This document shows, one piece after another, positions 56,008 to 64,000 of a DNA stretch of 64,000 nucleotides (its first letter is position 1; every line of letters starts with the position of its first letter). Under the pieces are notes generated by a model. The model worked only from the letters and a program-made list of their open reading frames with translations, did no database searches and was not told where the DNA came from. The position numbers were made by a program, and so were the translations under genes. Origin of the DNA: Saprospirales bacterium (GTDB lineage Bacteria; Bacteroidota; Bacteroidia; Chitinophagales; Saprospiraceae); the NCBI GenBank assembly GCA_007695145.1, contig REEI01000083.1:1-64000 (forward strand), written 5' to 3'.

Positions 56008-56859
56008 TCACTTTCCTTGTCGTGCCAATTCCTCGCCCAAATGCTCTATCATTAACTCCCGGTAGAATGGTGAATTCATCAGTCCACCATTGGATTCGAA
56101 CCAGGCTCTGACAGGCTCTGCCCAAGTGGAATTGAGGGGAAGGATATAGCCGAAGGTCTCTTCGGACACATCACCTGCAGGGTGGTGTTGAAGTGGAAAA
56201 CCGCGGTTGACGGCACGCAGATAATTGTACAGATCGATATAGGCGAAGTAGGTGTTGGAAGAAGAAATTAATTCGATGATCTCGTCATTGGTGTGCACCA
56301 TTTTAATCGATCCATTCGATATGTAATTCTCAACAATTTCCCTCACTCTTTCCTCGTGCAGCGTTCCCTCAAAAGCAAGTCCGGTTTTACCTTGCCACAG
56401 TTCTTCAATTTGGGAAATGTCATTGAGAGAGGGAGCATCACGATGGGAAATGAGGGCCGCAATATTATTCATGTATGGAGGGCTGAAATGCAGCTCTTCT
56501 TTTCGGGCATCCGTTATCGTAACATTCCCCATGCCTATTTTACCGTCTGCTCCATCTCTTATTCTGTTGTAAAATACCCTCCAGTCGGTCTCTTCTTCAA
56601 AAAGTATCTTCAGCTCAACATTATACTCATCCAATATATAGTCGCTGAAAGTCCTCAACAATTCTACTGTAAACCCGGTGAGTTTCCCTGCCTCATCGAT
56701 ATATGCAAATCCCTCAGAGGGCACATAAATGGCAGTCAAAATACCCATACCCGATTCCCTGGCTTCTCCCCAATTTGAGGAGGGAGCATTACTCTGTTGC
56801 TTTCCACAAGACAGCAACAAGACCAATAATAAAAAAGCTGTTGAATACTTCATACTCAT
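56008..56859 (-). CDS. Extracellular solute-binding protein (SBP family 3), lipoprotein
   Basis: 283 residues. Signal with lipobox LLSC at about residue 18, then GKQQSNAPSS linker. The rest is a two-lobed binding fold: GFTVELLRTFSDYILDEYNV, GKIGMGNVTITDARKEELHF, SPPYMNNIAALIS, GKTGLAFEGTLHEERV. Family 3 proteins bind amino acids or similar polar solutes, but can also act as signal receptors. No ABC permease or ATPase gene is in the window, so transport is not shown. Single gene. Confidence 0.88.
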   Translation of the reverse strand: MSMKYSTAFLLLVLLLSCGKQQSNAPSSNWGEARESGMGILTAIYVPSEGFAYIDEAGKLTGFTVELLRTFSDYILDEYNVELKILFEEETDWRVFYNRIRDGADGKIGMGNVTITDARKEELHFSPPYMNNIAALISHRDAPSLNDISQIEELWQGKTGLAFEGTLHEERVREIVENYISNGSIKMVHTNDEIIELISSSNTYFAYIDLYNYLRAVNRGFPLQHHPAGDVSEETFGYILPLNSTWAEPVRAWFESNGGLMNSPFYRELMIEHLGEELARQGK

Positions 56860-57065
56860 GGATTGTATAAAATTACTTTTATGATTTCATTCATGGTCTC
56901 AGATTGCGATATGCTTTCGATCATTACAAATGAATTGTTCGCACAGTTGATGTCTGTATTTTTTTTCCTTACTCCAAATTAAAACTCAGAAACGGGATGG
57001 TAGTAAGGTTCCAAAAAAGAATTCCTTTCCAGAGGACTACAGAAAGAAAGAATACTGAAGTGCGA

Positions 57066-57812
57066 TCAGGTATTCATCCCACCGCACACACTGAGCACCT
57101 GACCGGTAATATAGCTGGACAGATCAGAGCCCAGGAAAAGACAAGCATTGGCAATTTCCTCCGATTCGGCCAACCTTCTAAGCGGAATGGCGCTGATGAA
57201 CCCCTCTTTCGTTTTATCATCCAATGCATCGGTCATATCTGTACCTACAAATCCGGGTGCCAGCGCATTACAGCGAACATTCCTGGAGCCCAACTCTTTG
57301 GCCACGGATTTAGAAAAACCGATGATGCCGGCCTTTGAAGCAGAGTAATTCGCCTGACCTGCATTGCCAAACACCCCAACCACTGAGCTAATATTGATAA
57401 TGCTTCCTCCCCGGTTTTTCATCATTGGCCTTACCACCTGCTTGGTGAGGTTAAAAACAGATTTAAGGTTGGCGCTCATCACTTCATCCCATTGTTGCTC
57501 AGACATTCTAAGGAGTAGGTTATCCCTGGTTATACCCGCATTGTTCACCAACACATCAACCTTTCCAAATTTGCCCACCACCTCCTTAATCAGTTCCTCT
57601 GCAGCAGTGAATGAGGCAGCATCTGATTGCAGGGCCAAAACCTGGCTTCCATCGGCCGTCAACTCTTCAACGATTGCATTGGCTCTATCCGAGGAGGAGT
57701 GGTAGGTAAATACAACCACAGCCCCATTTGCTGCAAATTTTCTGACTATAGCCTCTCCTATACCGCGTGAGCCACCGGTGACAATGGCAACTTTATTTTC
57801 CAATAATTTCAT
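57066..57812 (-). CDS. fabG: 3-oxoacyl-[acyl-carrier-protein] reductase FabG
   Basis: 248 residues from the ATG at 57812 (MKLLENKVAIVTGGSRGIGE); the frame extends upstream without family similarity. SDR fold with TGGSRGIG for NADPH, NNAG near residue 90, Ser in NISSVVGVFGN, and YSASKAG with catalytic Tyr and Lys. Reduces 3-oxoacyl-ACP in fatty-acid elongation. The C-terminus LSVCGGMNT matches FabG. It starts 12 bases after the sugar isomerase stop on the same strand and may be co-transcribed. Confidence 0.95.
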   Translation of the reverse strand: MKLLENKVAIVTGGSRGIGEAIVRKFAANGAVVVFTYHSSSDRANAIVEELTADGSQVLALQSDAASFTAAEELIKEVVGKFGKVDVLVNNAGITRDNLLLRMSEQQWDEVMSANLKSVFNLTKQVVRPMMKNRGGSIINISSVVGVFGNAGQANYSASKAGIIGFSKSVAKELGSRNVRCNALAPGFVGTDMTDALDDKTKEGFISAIPLRRLAESEEIANACLFLGSDLSSYITGQVLSVCGGMNT

Positions 57813-57823
57813 ATAAAAACTTT

Positions 57824-58810
57824 CTATTTCCGGGCAAGTTCGCCCTTTAAAAAATCGATTACTCTTACCTCTATGGGATCCATGTTGCGCATCTCGGCTA
57901 GATAAAAAGATATCCAATCACCGAGGTGAACCAGGTAAATGGCCCTTTGAATATGGGAACTCCCTTTGGAGTAAACTTCTATCCAACTGTCGGTGTACTC
58001 CGTAATGATTTCCTTATTGATGGCCATTCTCATTTGAATCCTTGGATGATCATCGCGGTTCCTAAACATCACTACCGCCAGGTCGTTGCGCTGATCTCTC
58101 CATCCCACCAGTTCATTGTGATTCATTTCCGGAATCACATGATGCCAGCAAAGCATTTTACTGTTTTCATTGATCTGTTGGCGAAACCGTACAGCTACCG
58201 ATTCCATTCTATCCGCGATGTAGATGACAGGAGTCTTCCCGTGCAACATTCCGGCGATTTGCCTGGCCCTGGTCTGAATATCTTCCTCCTCGCGGTCCAA
58301 TAGATCCGCCGCAGATTCTATTTCTCCTATGAACTGATCGGAAATCAGTCCACAGTAGTGGAGGACAAACATCTGCTGGACCATAGAATACCCTAGACAA
58401 GCTCTAGGCGAAGGCCAGTCATCCGGTATGAGAATACAGTCAAGGTCCTTTTCTTTGGCTATTTTCTTCAGTTTTCCACCGCTGGTGATGCATACAATAT
58501 GTCCTCCGGTTTCCAACAACTCTTCAAGGCAGGCAAGGGTTTCCTCCGTATTACCTGAATACGAACTCACAATAATCAGCGTATGCTCATCTATGTATCC
58601 CGGTACAGTATAGCCTTTGCCGACATTTATCGGTACAGGACATTTTAGTGAGCTAAACTCAGCGGCAAAATTTCCGCCAATTCCACTTCCACCCAATCCG
58701 GCAATGTAAACTTTATTTATTGGATTGGCCGGTTTTCCAATTTCAGCCTTTCTTCCTATTTCAATGGCTTCGCGGATTTGTTCCGCAAAGCGAGCGATTA
58801 GTTTATCCAT
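57824..58810 (-). CDS. Bifunctional phosphoglucose/phosphomannose isomerase-like (SIS domain)
   Basis: 328 residues with two SIS subdomains: IAGLGGSGIGGNFAAEF, ISSYSGNTEETLACLEELLE-type phosphosugar loop (VSSYSGNTEET), CITSGGKLKKIA, PSPRACLGYS and, in the second, MNHNELVGWRDQ. The pattern matches the bifunctional PGI/PMI family (archaeal and bacterial), interconverting fructose-6-phosphate with glucose-6- and mannose-6-phosphate. It precedes fabG by 12 bases. The end HLGDWISFYLAEMRNMDPIE (part) is typical of the family. Confidence 0.9.
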   Translation of the reverse strand: MDKLIARFAEQIREAIEIGRKAEIGKPANPINKVYIAGLGGSGIGGNFAAEFSSLKCPVPINVGKGYTVPGYIDEHTLIIVSSYSGNTEETLACLEELLETGGHIVCITSGGKLKKIAKEKDLDCILIPDDWPSPRACLGYSMVQQMFVLHYCGLISDQFIGEIESAADLLDREEEDIQTRARQIAGMLHGKTPVIYIADRMESVAVRFRQQINENSKMLCWHHVIPEMNHNELVGWRDQRNDLAVVMFRNRDDHPRIQMRMAINKEIITEYTDSWIEVYSKGSSHIQRAIYLVHLGDWISFYLAEMRNMDPIEVRVIDFLKGELARK

Positions 58811-58910
58811 TTGATTCGTTTAGTGTAAAAAATTAGCAGTTCCCCAGTAGGTAATGCTTCTTTTGACTGTTTAATCTACAGCGCAAATATAAAATAATAA
58901 GCCGATTAAT

Positions 58911-58918
58911 TAATTTTG
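58911..58918 (+). promoter_or_regulatory. Candidate -7 element (TAATTTTG) for yraN
   Basis: Exact TAnnTTTG match 20 bases before the ATG at 58939, between divergent genes. Confidence 0.4.
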
Positions 58919-58938
58919 CCACTACAGGAGTTTACAGC

Positions 58939-59304
58939 ATGAGCAAAACAACAGGAAATTGGGGTGAGGGGCTGGCAGCAGAGCATTTAGAATCTCAGGG
59001 AGTAAAAATTTTAGAGCTCAACTGGAAAAAAGGGCCTTTGGAGGTGGATATCATAGCTGAAGATAGAGGGTTACTGATCTTTGTGGAAGTAAAGACGAGG
59101 AGATGGGACGGGCCTTTAAATGCAGAATTTTCCATGACTGAAAATCAGATCAATCACCTGGCCAGAGCTGCTTTCTGCTACATGACGGACAGGGAGTATG
59201 ACGGTGAGGTTCGCTTTGATTTGATTGCCATCAATTACCACGATCGCTTGAACTATCAGCTGAAACATTTAAAAGATGCATTTTTTCCGGGAAGTTTTTT
59301 GTGA
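58939..59304 (+). CDS. YraN family endonuclease-like protein (UPF0102)
   Basis: 121 residues. It has the UPF0102 layout: GEGLAAEHLESQGVKILELN near the N-terminus, then EVDIIAEDRGLLIFVEVKTR with the D-x-E-x-K nuclease core, and VRFDLIAI. The fold is restriction-endonuclease-like (Holliday-junction-resolvase relatives); cellular role is not established. Start ATG at 58939 follows a candidate -7 element. It precedes rpmE2 on the same strand. Confidence 0.93.
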   Translation: MSKTTGNWGEGLAAEHLESQGVKILELNWKKGPLEVDIIAEDRGLLIFVEVKTRRWDGPLNAEFSMTENQINHLARAAFCYMTDREYDGEVRFDLIAINYHDRLNYQLKHLKDAFFPGSFL

Positions 59305-59327
59305 AATTCCAAAAAGTAGTATCTTTG
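59298..59327 (+). promoter_or_regulatory. Promoter of rpmE2 (TTTG, 18 bases, TATCTTTG)
   Basis: TTTG at 59298-59301 and TATCTTTG at 59320-59327, both exact matches to the Bacteroidota -33/-7 elements. It would give a leader of about 140 bases before the L31 start. Overlaps the end of yraN. Confidence 0.6.
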
Positions 59328-59435
59328 CACTCCATTTGACAATCCGTCTGCTAAAGATGCGTTTGAGTAAGGTCTCAACCAGATGTAAAGTTTGGTGATC
59401 GGATCTTTTCAGGCTGCGGAAACAATCAAAAGTAT

Positions 59436-59443
59436 TATTTTTG
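59436..59443 (+). promoter_or_regulatory. Second candidate -7 element upstream of rpmE2 (TATTTTTG)
   Basis: Exact TAnnTTTG match 31 bases before the ATG at 59474; no -33 element. Possibly a second start site. Confidence 0.35.
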
Positions 59444-59473
59444 CAGCGGGTCAGTTTTTTAAAAATAAGAAAG

Positions 59474-59776
59474 ATGAAAAAGGAATTACATCCGGAAAAT
59501 TATCGCTTGGTTGTATTTAAGGATTTCAGTTGTGATGAAGCCTTTTTGACCAAATCCTGCGCTCCCAGCAAAGAGACCATCACCTGGGAAGACGGCAATG
59601 AGTATCCATTGGTGAAACTGGAGATCTCCAACAAATCTCACCCATTTTTCACCGGTAAGATGAAGTTTGTTGATACCGCAGGGCGTATCGATAAGTTTAA
59701 CAAGAAATTCGGGAGTTCGCGCTTCGCCAAGAAAGACGAAGAAAAGGCCAATGCTGAGGCTGAAAGCGCTGAATAG
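59474..59776 (+). CDS. rpmE2: 50S ribosomal protein L31, type B
   Basis: 100 residues from the ATG at 59474 ([18 protein letters not shown]); the frame extends 11 codons upstream, but those are not conserved. Features: HPENYR near the start, [27 protein letters not shown] and [11 protein letters not shown]. It lacks the CxxC pairs of zinc-binding type A L31, so it is the zinc-independent form. Its C-terminal tail is acidic. Two candidate promoters precede it and a terminator follows. Confidence 0.97.
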   Translation: MKKELHPENYRLVVFKDFSCDEAFLTKSCAPSKETITWEDGNEYPLVKLEISNKSHPFFTGKMKFVDTAGRIDKFNKKFGSSRFAKKDEEKANAEAESAE

Positions 59777-59807
59777 GCGAAACCCCGGACTAAGAACAAT
59801 AACAGCA

Positions 59808-59840
59808 AATAGCCTCAATCATCTTATTGGGGCTATTTTT
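59808..59840 (+). terminator. Terminator of rpmE2
   Basis: A 12-bp stem with one G-T pair (AATAGCCTCAAT / ATTGGGGCTATT), 6-base loop, and TTTG-containing T-rich tail; 31 bases after the stop. Confidence 0.8.
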
Positions 59841-59858
59841 GTTTAAAAAGCAGCTGCC

Positions 59859-61079
59859 ATGAAAAATCTCATTTTTTTTGACGATGCAGAAAGAGAACAC
59901 CTCTTGCCATTCACTTATTCAAGACCCATAAGTGAACTTCGCTTTGGCATACTTCGTCTTAGGGAAAAATGGGAGCGCGATCTCGGGGGCAAAGGGTCTT
60001 TTATAACCCAGGAGTACCTGTCCAAAAAATACCCCATCGACATTTCAAATGACAACATCGTCATCAATGGCTCAGTTCTCCCCAATAAACGGCTTGTAAA
60101 GTTGATCTCCGAGCTGGATTTCAATGAGGCTCTTCTTCACAAAGAAGAACTTATAGCTGCCAGACTCAACCAGCAGCAGTTTGAAAACCTAAAAGGCAAC
60201 CAACCCATAGAAGAACTCATTGGCTTTGAACTTACCACAACTCCCGTCTCACGTCTCGCAAGGCTGCCCGACTTGATTACCAATCAGGAGAAAGAATTTC
60301 TAAGGGACTTTGAACGCCTTACAACCGATCGAAAATCACAACCCATCCCCCCTGGAAATCAGGTAATTGCTGCGGAAAATGTGTTTCTCGAAAAAGGGGT
60401 GGAAATCAGCAATTGTGTCATCAATGCTTCTACGGGCCCTGTATACATTGGCGAGGGCAGTATTATTATGGAAGGGACTACCATACGAGGACCCTTCTCA
60501 CTTGGAAGAGGGTGTGTTGTAAAAATGGGTACACGTATTTACGGGCCTGTATCTGCAGGTCCTTACTGTAAACTGGGGGGAGAACTCAATAATGTTACCA
60601 TGGTTGCTTATAGCAATAAAACACACGATGGCTTTTTGGGTCATTCCTACCTTGGAGAATGGTGCAATTTGGGAGCCGGAACCAACAATTCCAACCTTAA
60701 AAACACCTACTCCAATGTACGCCTTTGGGACTACCCCTCCAAAGAAGCCATTGACACGGGATTGCTGTTTTGTGGTTTGTTTATGGCAGACCACACCAAG
60801 TGCGGAATAAATACCACCTTCAATACCGGCACTGTGGTGGGCTTTGCCTCCAATCTAGTTGGGCCAATTGTTCACCCTCGATACATACCCTCGTTTTCCT
60901 GGGGGGGAGGCAGCAGTTGGGAAACCCACAAACTTGAGGGCGCCATGAAGACTGCTGAAGCCGTAATGGGTCGTCGGGAGGTAGCACTGACGGATCTGGA
61001 TAAAGAAATTTTCAAAGAAATATTCAAACAGAGTTCTGCTTTCAGGATGTGGGAAAGCCAAAATCCTGAGAAAGACTGA
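59859..61079 (+). CDS. GlmU-like sugar nucleotidyl/acetyltransferase-family protein
   Basis: 406 residues. The start (NLIFFDDAEREHLLPFTYSR, then PISELRFGILRLREKW) is the N-terminus of the GlmU-related family TIGR03991-like. The second half is a left-handed beta-helix of hexapeptide repeats (IGEGSIIMEGTTIRGPFSLG, IYGPVSAGPYCKLGGELNNV). It may add a nucleotide or acetyl group to an amino sugar, but the classic GlmU pyrophosphorylase motif LAAG-G-T-R-M is not present, so its exact reaction is uncertain. Its stop overlaps the next gene's ATG (TGATG). Confidence 0.88.
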   Translation: MKNLIFFDDAEREHLLPFTYSRPISELRFGILRLREKWERDLGGKGSFITQEYLSKKYPIDISNDNIVINGSVLPNKRLVKLISELDFNEALLHKEELIAARLNQQQFENLKGNQPIEELIGFELTTTPVSRLARLPDLITNQEKEFLRDFERLTTDRKSQPIPPGNQVIAAENVFLEKGVEISNCVINASTGPVYIGEGSIIMEGTTIRGPFSLGRGCVVKMGTRIYGPVSAGPYCKLGGELNNVTMVAYSNKTHDGFLGHSYLGEWCNLGAGTNNSNLKNTYSNVRLWDYPSKEAIDTGLLFCGLFMADHTKCGINTTFNTGTVVGFASNLVGPIVHPRYIPSFSWGGGSSWETHKLEGAMKTAEAVMGRREVALTDLDKEIFKEIFKQSSAFRMWESQNPEKD

Positions 61080-61756
61080 TGGTTCCCTTTTGGAAAAGAG
61101 CGCTTTCTTATTTGACGGAAGTCCACATTGAGAGCAATCCAAGTCCCTTAAATCCTCACCTCTACGTAAGCATGCGGAAGGGTCGCTTTCAACTGTGTAC
61201 CCACAATGCCGTTTACTCCTATGAGGACAAATACGACAATTTCAGACTGGCTTTTGATCAAATCAATCTGACAGGCATCAAGAATGGCAGCGCCCTTATT
61301 CTGGGTTTTGGCCTGGGCAGCATTCCCATCCTCCTTCAAAAAAAAGGCATTCAGGGCCTGGATATTGTCGGAGTGGATATAGATGAAAATGTGGTTGAAT
61401 TGGCATCCCGTTATGCACTGAATAAAATACACTATCCAACAGAAATCATCTGTGCGGATGCTGAAATATTTGTAGAACTCTGCATGAATCGATTTTTTGA
61501 TCTCATAGCCATCGACATTTTTGTGGATGATAAAATTCCCGATAAATTTCAGTCTCCAGGATTTCTCAAAAAATGCCATTCCCTGCTATCTCCAGATGGA
61601 ATTTTACTTTTCAACGCCCTTGCAGCAACTGAGGAGGACAAATTCTCAGCCGAAGAGCTCTATTTTGAAAAATTCACCAAAGCATTCCCCAAAGCAAGCC
61701 TTCTGGACGTAAATGGCAATTATATTTTTTTACATGACAAACGTTTTATCCTGTAG
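61079..61756 (+). CDS. Spermidine-synthase-like methyltransferase-fold protein
   Basis: 225 residues with a class I SAM-binding fold: ALILGFGLGSIPILLQKKG (motif I), VGVDIDENVVELASRY (acidic loop), CADAEIFVEL, and FDLIAIDIFVDDKIPDKF (motif around the third strand). It resembles the spermidine synthase family without the full polyamine-binding set. Function uncertain. It starts on the last base of the GlmU-like stop (1-base overlap), so translation is coupled. Followed by a convergent TauE gene. Confidence 0.85.
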   Translation: MVPFWKRALSYLTEVHIESNPSPLNPHLYVSMRKGRFQLCTHNAVYSYEDKYDNFRLAFDQINLTGIKNGSALILGFGLGSIPILLQKKGIQGLDIVGVDIDENVVELASRYALNKIHYPTEIICADAEIFVELCMNRFFDLIAIDIFVDDKIPDKFQSPGFLKKCHSLLSPDGILLFNALAATEEDKFSAEELYFEKFTKAFPKASLLDVNGNYIFLHDKRFIL

Positions 61757-61954
61757 GGACAAAAGGGAAACCTAACTAGCTTTTACAAAGGCTACCATTC
61801 TTTGGGCCCTTTATAGTCGGATTGTTTAGCGCGTGTCTTGTAAAGGGCTGTAGGAAACCCTCAAGAATCAATAGGGAAAAAGCCCTTCTACCGCCGGGCT
61901 CAAAGCAAAAGCTGTACATTGACTATCTAAAAAGAAAGAAAAAAACCTTCGGTA

Positions 61955-62719
61955 TTAGGAAAAAGCTGACACCACCGCCAGGATAATGATAACAATCAGC
62001 AATCGGTATATATAAACGCCTGCATTTGGCACCCTGCTTGCAAACCATGCGCCTGCAATACCTCCCGGAACCTGGCCTGCGGCCAATAGCAGGCCCGCAA
62101 GCCACACCACCTGACCATTTAACCAAAAAAGGAGTAGAGCAAAAGAGGTGTAGACTCCAACAGCAAGTATTTTAACCGCATTGGCTGTGATGAGATCATA
62201 TCCGAGGACTATCACCATAAATGCCAGGAAAAACAAACCCATGCCCATCTGAATAAACCCTCCGTAAAATCCAAGTGCCAACACCCCTACAAGTCTTAAC
62301 CAATAGGGAAACTTTTGTCGGTTGTCGGTGGGATTGATCCAACGAGATGGCTTGAAAATCAGCGTAAAAAGAAGGGCGACAAGCAAAAATTTATACACCG
62401 CCATAAAACCTTCGTTGGAGATGAGCATTGCAGTGAGAATCCCGGCAAAGGCACCCGGCAGCATCCAAAAAACCAGGAGCCTTGACTCAGACCAATTGAG
62501 CTTGCCGTAGTATCTAAAGGTGAATGAACTGGAGGCGGATTGAAACAATACTCCTATGCGATTGGTGCCGTTGGCTATATTGCCGGGAAGGCCGAGAACG
62601 TCCGTGAGAATAGCCAGAGTAATCACACTTCCGTTGCCAGCAAGGGTATTGATGAATCCCGCCAGGAATCCCCCCGATAGAGCAATAGCCCAATGATACC
62701 ATTCAAAATCTACCATCAC
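61955..62719 (-). CDS. TauE/SafE-family sulfite/organic-anion exporter
   Basis: 254 residues, about 7-8 membrane helices. Typical N-terminus GFLAGFINTLAGNGSVITL and the second-half motif GFYGGFIQMGMGLFFLAFM, GLLLAAGQVPGGIAGAWFAS. TauE/SafE proteins move sulfite, sulfoacetate or similar anions; the true substrate is unknown here. It starts 3 bases after the methylmalonyl-CoA epimerase stop on the same strand. Confidence 0.92.
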   Translation of the reverse strand: MMVDFEWYHWAIALSGGFLAGFINTLAGNGSVITLAILTDVLGLPGNIANGTNRIGVLFQSASSSFTFRYYGKLNWSESRLLVFWMLPGAFAGILTAMLISNEGFMAVYKFLLVALLFTLIFKPSRWINPTDNRQKFPYWLRLVGVLALGFYGGFIQMGMGLFFLAFMVIVLGYDLITANAVKILAVGVYTSFALLLFWLNGQVVWLAGLLLAAGQVPGGIAGAWFASRVPNAGVYIYRLLIVIIILAVVSAFS

Positions 62720-62722
62720 ACC

Positions 62723-63136
62723 CTATTCAGGAATGTCCTGACAAAGTTCAATCAGCACTCCATTGGTGTCTTTGGGGTGTAAAAAGCAGATAAGTTTGTT
62801 ATCGGCCCCTTTCTTTGGAGCCTCATTCAAGACCCGGAATCCCTCTGCTTGAAGCCGTATCATCTCCTGCTCAATGTCGTCCACAGCAAAGGCCACATGG
62901 TGAATCCCCTCTCCTTTCTTCTTCAAAAATTTAGCAATGGGGCTATCTTCTGATGTTGCTGCCAATAATTCAATTTTATTGGGGCCCGATCTAAAAAAAG
63001 AGGTGATTACTCCCTCGCTCTCTACAGCCTCCCGCTTGTAGGGAGCACTTCCGGTGAGCTTTTGAAAGAGGATTTCAGATCGTTTCAGATCCTCCACAGC
63101 TATTCCGAGATGCTCAATTTTCTTTAGATTTTCCAT
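62723..63136 (-). CDS. mce: Methylmalonyl-CoA epimerase
   Basis: 137 residues, a glyoxalase-fold (VOC) protein with two beta-alpha-beta-beta-beta units. Motifs: HLGIAVEDLKRSE, with the metal His, then EGIHHVAFAVDDIEQEM, and the final CFLHPKDTNGVLIELCQ containing the metal Glu. It interconverts the (R)- and (S)-methylmalonyl-CoA isomers between propionyl-CoA carboxylation and mutase. It lies between thrS and the TauE gene with single-digit spacing, an operon-like arrangement. Confidence 0.94.
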   Translation of the reverse strand: MENLKKIEHLGIAVEDLKRSEILFQKLTGSAPYKREAVESEGVITSFFRSGPNKIELLAATSEDSPIAKFLKKKGEGIHHVAFAVDDIEQEMIRLQAEGFRVLNEAPKKGADNKLICFLHPKDTNGVLIELCQDIPE

Positions 63137-63137
63137 T

Positions 63138-64000
63138 TTATTCCTGCATTAGGAGGCCCTCAAAAAAGCTCGAAAAACTCTGCAGGTCCATGCTGCCCAG
63201 GTCGCCTTCCCCCTTTCTTCTGACACTCACCTTTTGTTCAGCTACCTCATTGTCACCCACAATCAGCATTAAGGGCATTTTATTCAACTCAGCATCCCGG
63301 ATTTTTCGGCCTATACTCTCGGTTCTCTCATCGATAACCCCTCTGATATCCCTCTCAGCCAATTTTCTCTTCACCTCCTCACACCAGGGCAGTGCCCGAT
63401 CATTGATGGGTAACAAAATGTATTGTTCCGGAGCAAGCCACAGAGGAAACTGACCTCCTGTATGCTCAATCAGTATGGAAATAAATCGCTCCATAGAGCC
63501 GAATGGCGCACGGTGAATCATTATTGGCCGGTGTGGTTTATTGTCTGCACCGGTATACTCCAGTTGAAATCGCTCCGGAAGATTGTAGTCCACCTGTATG
63601 GTTCCCAACTGCCAGGATCTGCCTATAGCATCCCGGATCATAAAATCGAGTTTGGGGCCGTAAAAAGCAGCTTCTCCCAACTCGGTTTTGGTTTCTAAGC
63701 CTGCTTCTTCGGCAGCATCAATAATGGCCTTTTCAGCAGCGTCCCAGTTTTCATCGCTGCCGAGATACTTCGACTTATCCTCCGGATCTCGCAGCGAAAT
63801 CTGAGCAGTAAATTGTTCAAAGCCCATTTTTGCGAGCACCAATTTGGTCAGATCCAACACCTTTAAGAATTCTTCTTTCAACTGGTCCTGGGTGCAAAAA
63901 ATATGGGCATCGTCCTGGGTAAAGCCCCTCACTCTTGAAAGCCCGTGAAGTTCACCACTTTGCTCATATCGGTAAACCGTTCCAAACTCAGAAATCCGCA
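63138..64000 (-). CDS. thrS: Threonyl-tRNA synthetase, C-terminal part
   Basis: The gene continues past base 64000, so only the last 287 residues are visible. The catalytic core continues with [27 protein letters not shown] (motif 2), [20 protein letters not shown] (motif 3), followed by the anticodon-binding domain ([36 protein letters not shown]). Class II synthetase charging tRNA-Thr. The stop at 63138 is 1 base from the epimerase start, suggesting co-transcription. Confidence 0.97.
   Translation of the reverse strand, partial: RISEFGTVYRYEQSGELHGLSRVRGFTQDDAHIFCTQDQLKEEFLKVLDLTKLVLAKMGFEQFTAQISLRDPEDKSKYLGSDENWDAAEKAIIDAAEEAGLETKTELGEAAFYGPKLDFMIRDAIGRSWQLGTIQVDYNLPERFQLEYTGADNKPHRPIMIHRAPFGSMERFISILIEHTGGQFPLWLAPEQYILLPINDRALPWCEEVKRKLAERDIRGVIDERTESIGRKIRDAELNKMPLMLIVGDNEVAEQKVSVRRKGEGDLGSMDLQSFSSFFEGLLMQE

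Noticed and set aside
60900-60908. G7 run in the GlmU-like gene
   Set aside because: Encodes WGGG in an intact hexapeptide-repeat protein; no disruption.
61806-61848. 8-bp inverted repeat GCCCTTTA/TAAAGGGC as terminator between convergent genes
   Set aside because: 27-base loop and no T-run on either side; may be chance.
1-64000. Reassigned TAG codon
   Set aside because: At least seven intact genes in the window end with TAG at the expected place, so the two internal TAGs are better read as lesions.

Overview
The window looks like a chromosomal segment of a Bacteroidota member, probably Saprospiria-like or Cytophagia-like (uncultured relatives are possible). The evidence is a SusC/SusD outer-membrane pair, five proteins with type IX secretion (T9SS) C-terminal sorting domains or remnants of them, a type B ribosomal protein L31, tandem rhomboids behind mutL, a DUF6913 gene overlapping accA, and several AT-rich leaders carrying the Bacteroidota -7 element TAnnTTTG. 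The ends of the window cut a surface-protein gene (left) and thrS (right). I see no phage, integrase, CRISPR array or complete insertion sequence.

Layout. 1-4.8 kb: two secreted surface proteins on the minus strand, the second preceded by a run of nine G, then a heptamer tandem repeat and an orphan T9SS-domain fragment. 4.8-9 kb: a P2-type cation ATPase and a TPR-like protein. 9.3-14.6 kb: a SusC-SusD-lipoprotein operon ended by a hairpin. 15-18.8 kb: small membrane protein, mutL and two rhomboid proteases. 19.2-24.5 kb: tricorn-like protease, CysQ-type phosphatase, glycosyltransferase. 24.6-28.5 kb: CBS and Usp stress proteins, a small GIWID protein, and a three-gene LVIVD/outer-membrane cassette. 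29-36 kb: tRNA-Asp, accA, DUF6913, a membrane hydrolase-like protein, an alpha/beta hydrolase and an S9 peptidase. 36-44 kb: membrane glycosyltransferase-like protein, T9SS proteins, a DUF2089/membrane pair and a phosphohexomutase. 44-54.6 kb: a FecA-like receptor, a peroxiredoxin-like gene and a polytopic membrane protein, all three interrupted; an ECF sigma/ZAS pair and polA also lie here. 54.6-64 kb: M43 metalloprotease, solute-binding lipoprotein, fabG, a sugar-phosphate isomerase, yraN, rpmE2, a GlmU-like protein with a methyltransferase, a TauE permease, methylmalonyl-CoA epimerase and thrS.

Most genes are housekeeping or envelope functions. The unusual aspect is gene integrity. A G9 tract lies exactly where the beta-helix surface gene loses a sensible start, so that changing the tract by one base restores a long N-terminus. 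A TonB receptor is frameshifted in a G6 run. Two genes carry a single in-frame TAG, one of them immediately before the predicted peroxidatic Cys motif. Two further intergenic stretches hold protein-like fragments with single-base frameshifts. These could be phase variation, real decay or sequence error; reads or homologues would decide. TAG is also used as the ordinary stop of intact genes here, so a recoded TAG is not the simplest explanation. No convincing new multi-gene system was found; the LVIVD cassette and the DUF2089 operon with its palindrome are the most interesting intact uncharacterised units.
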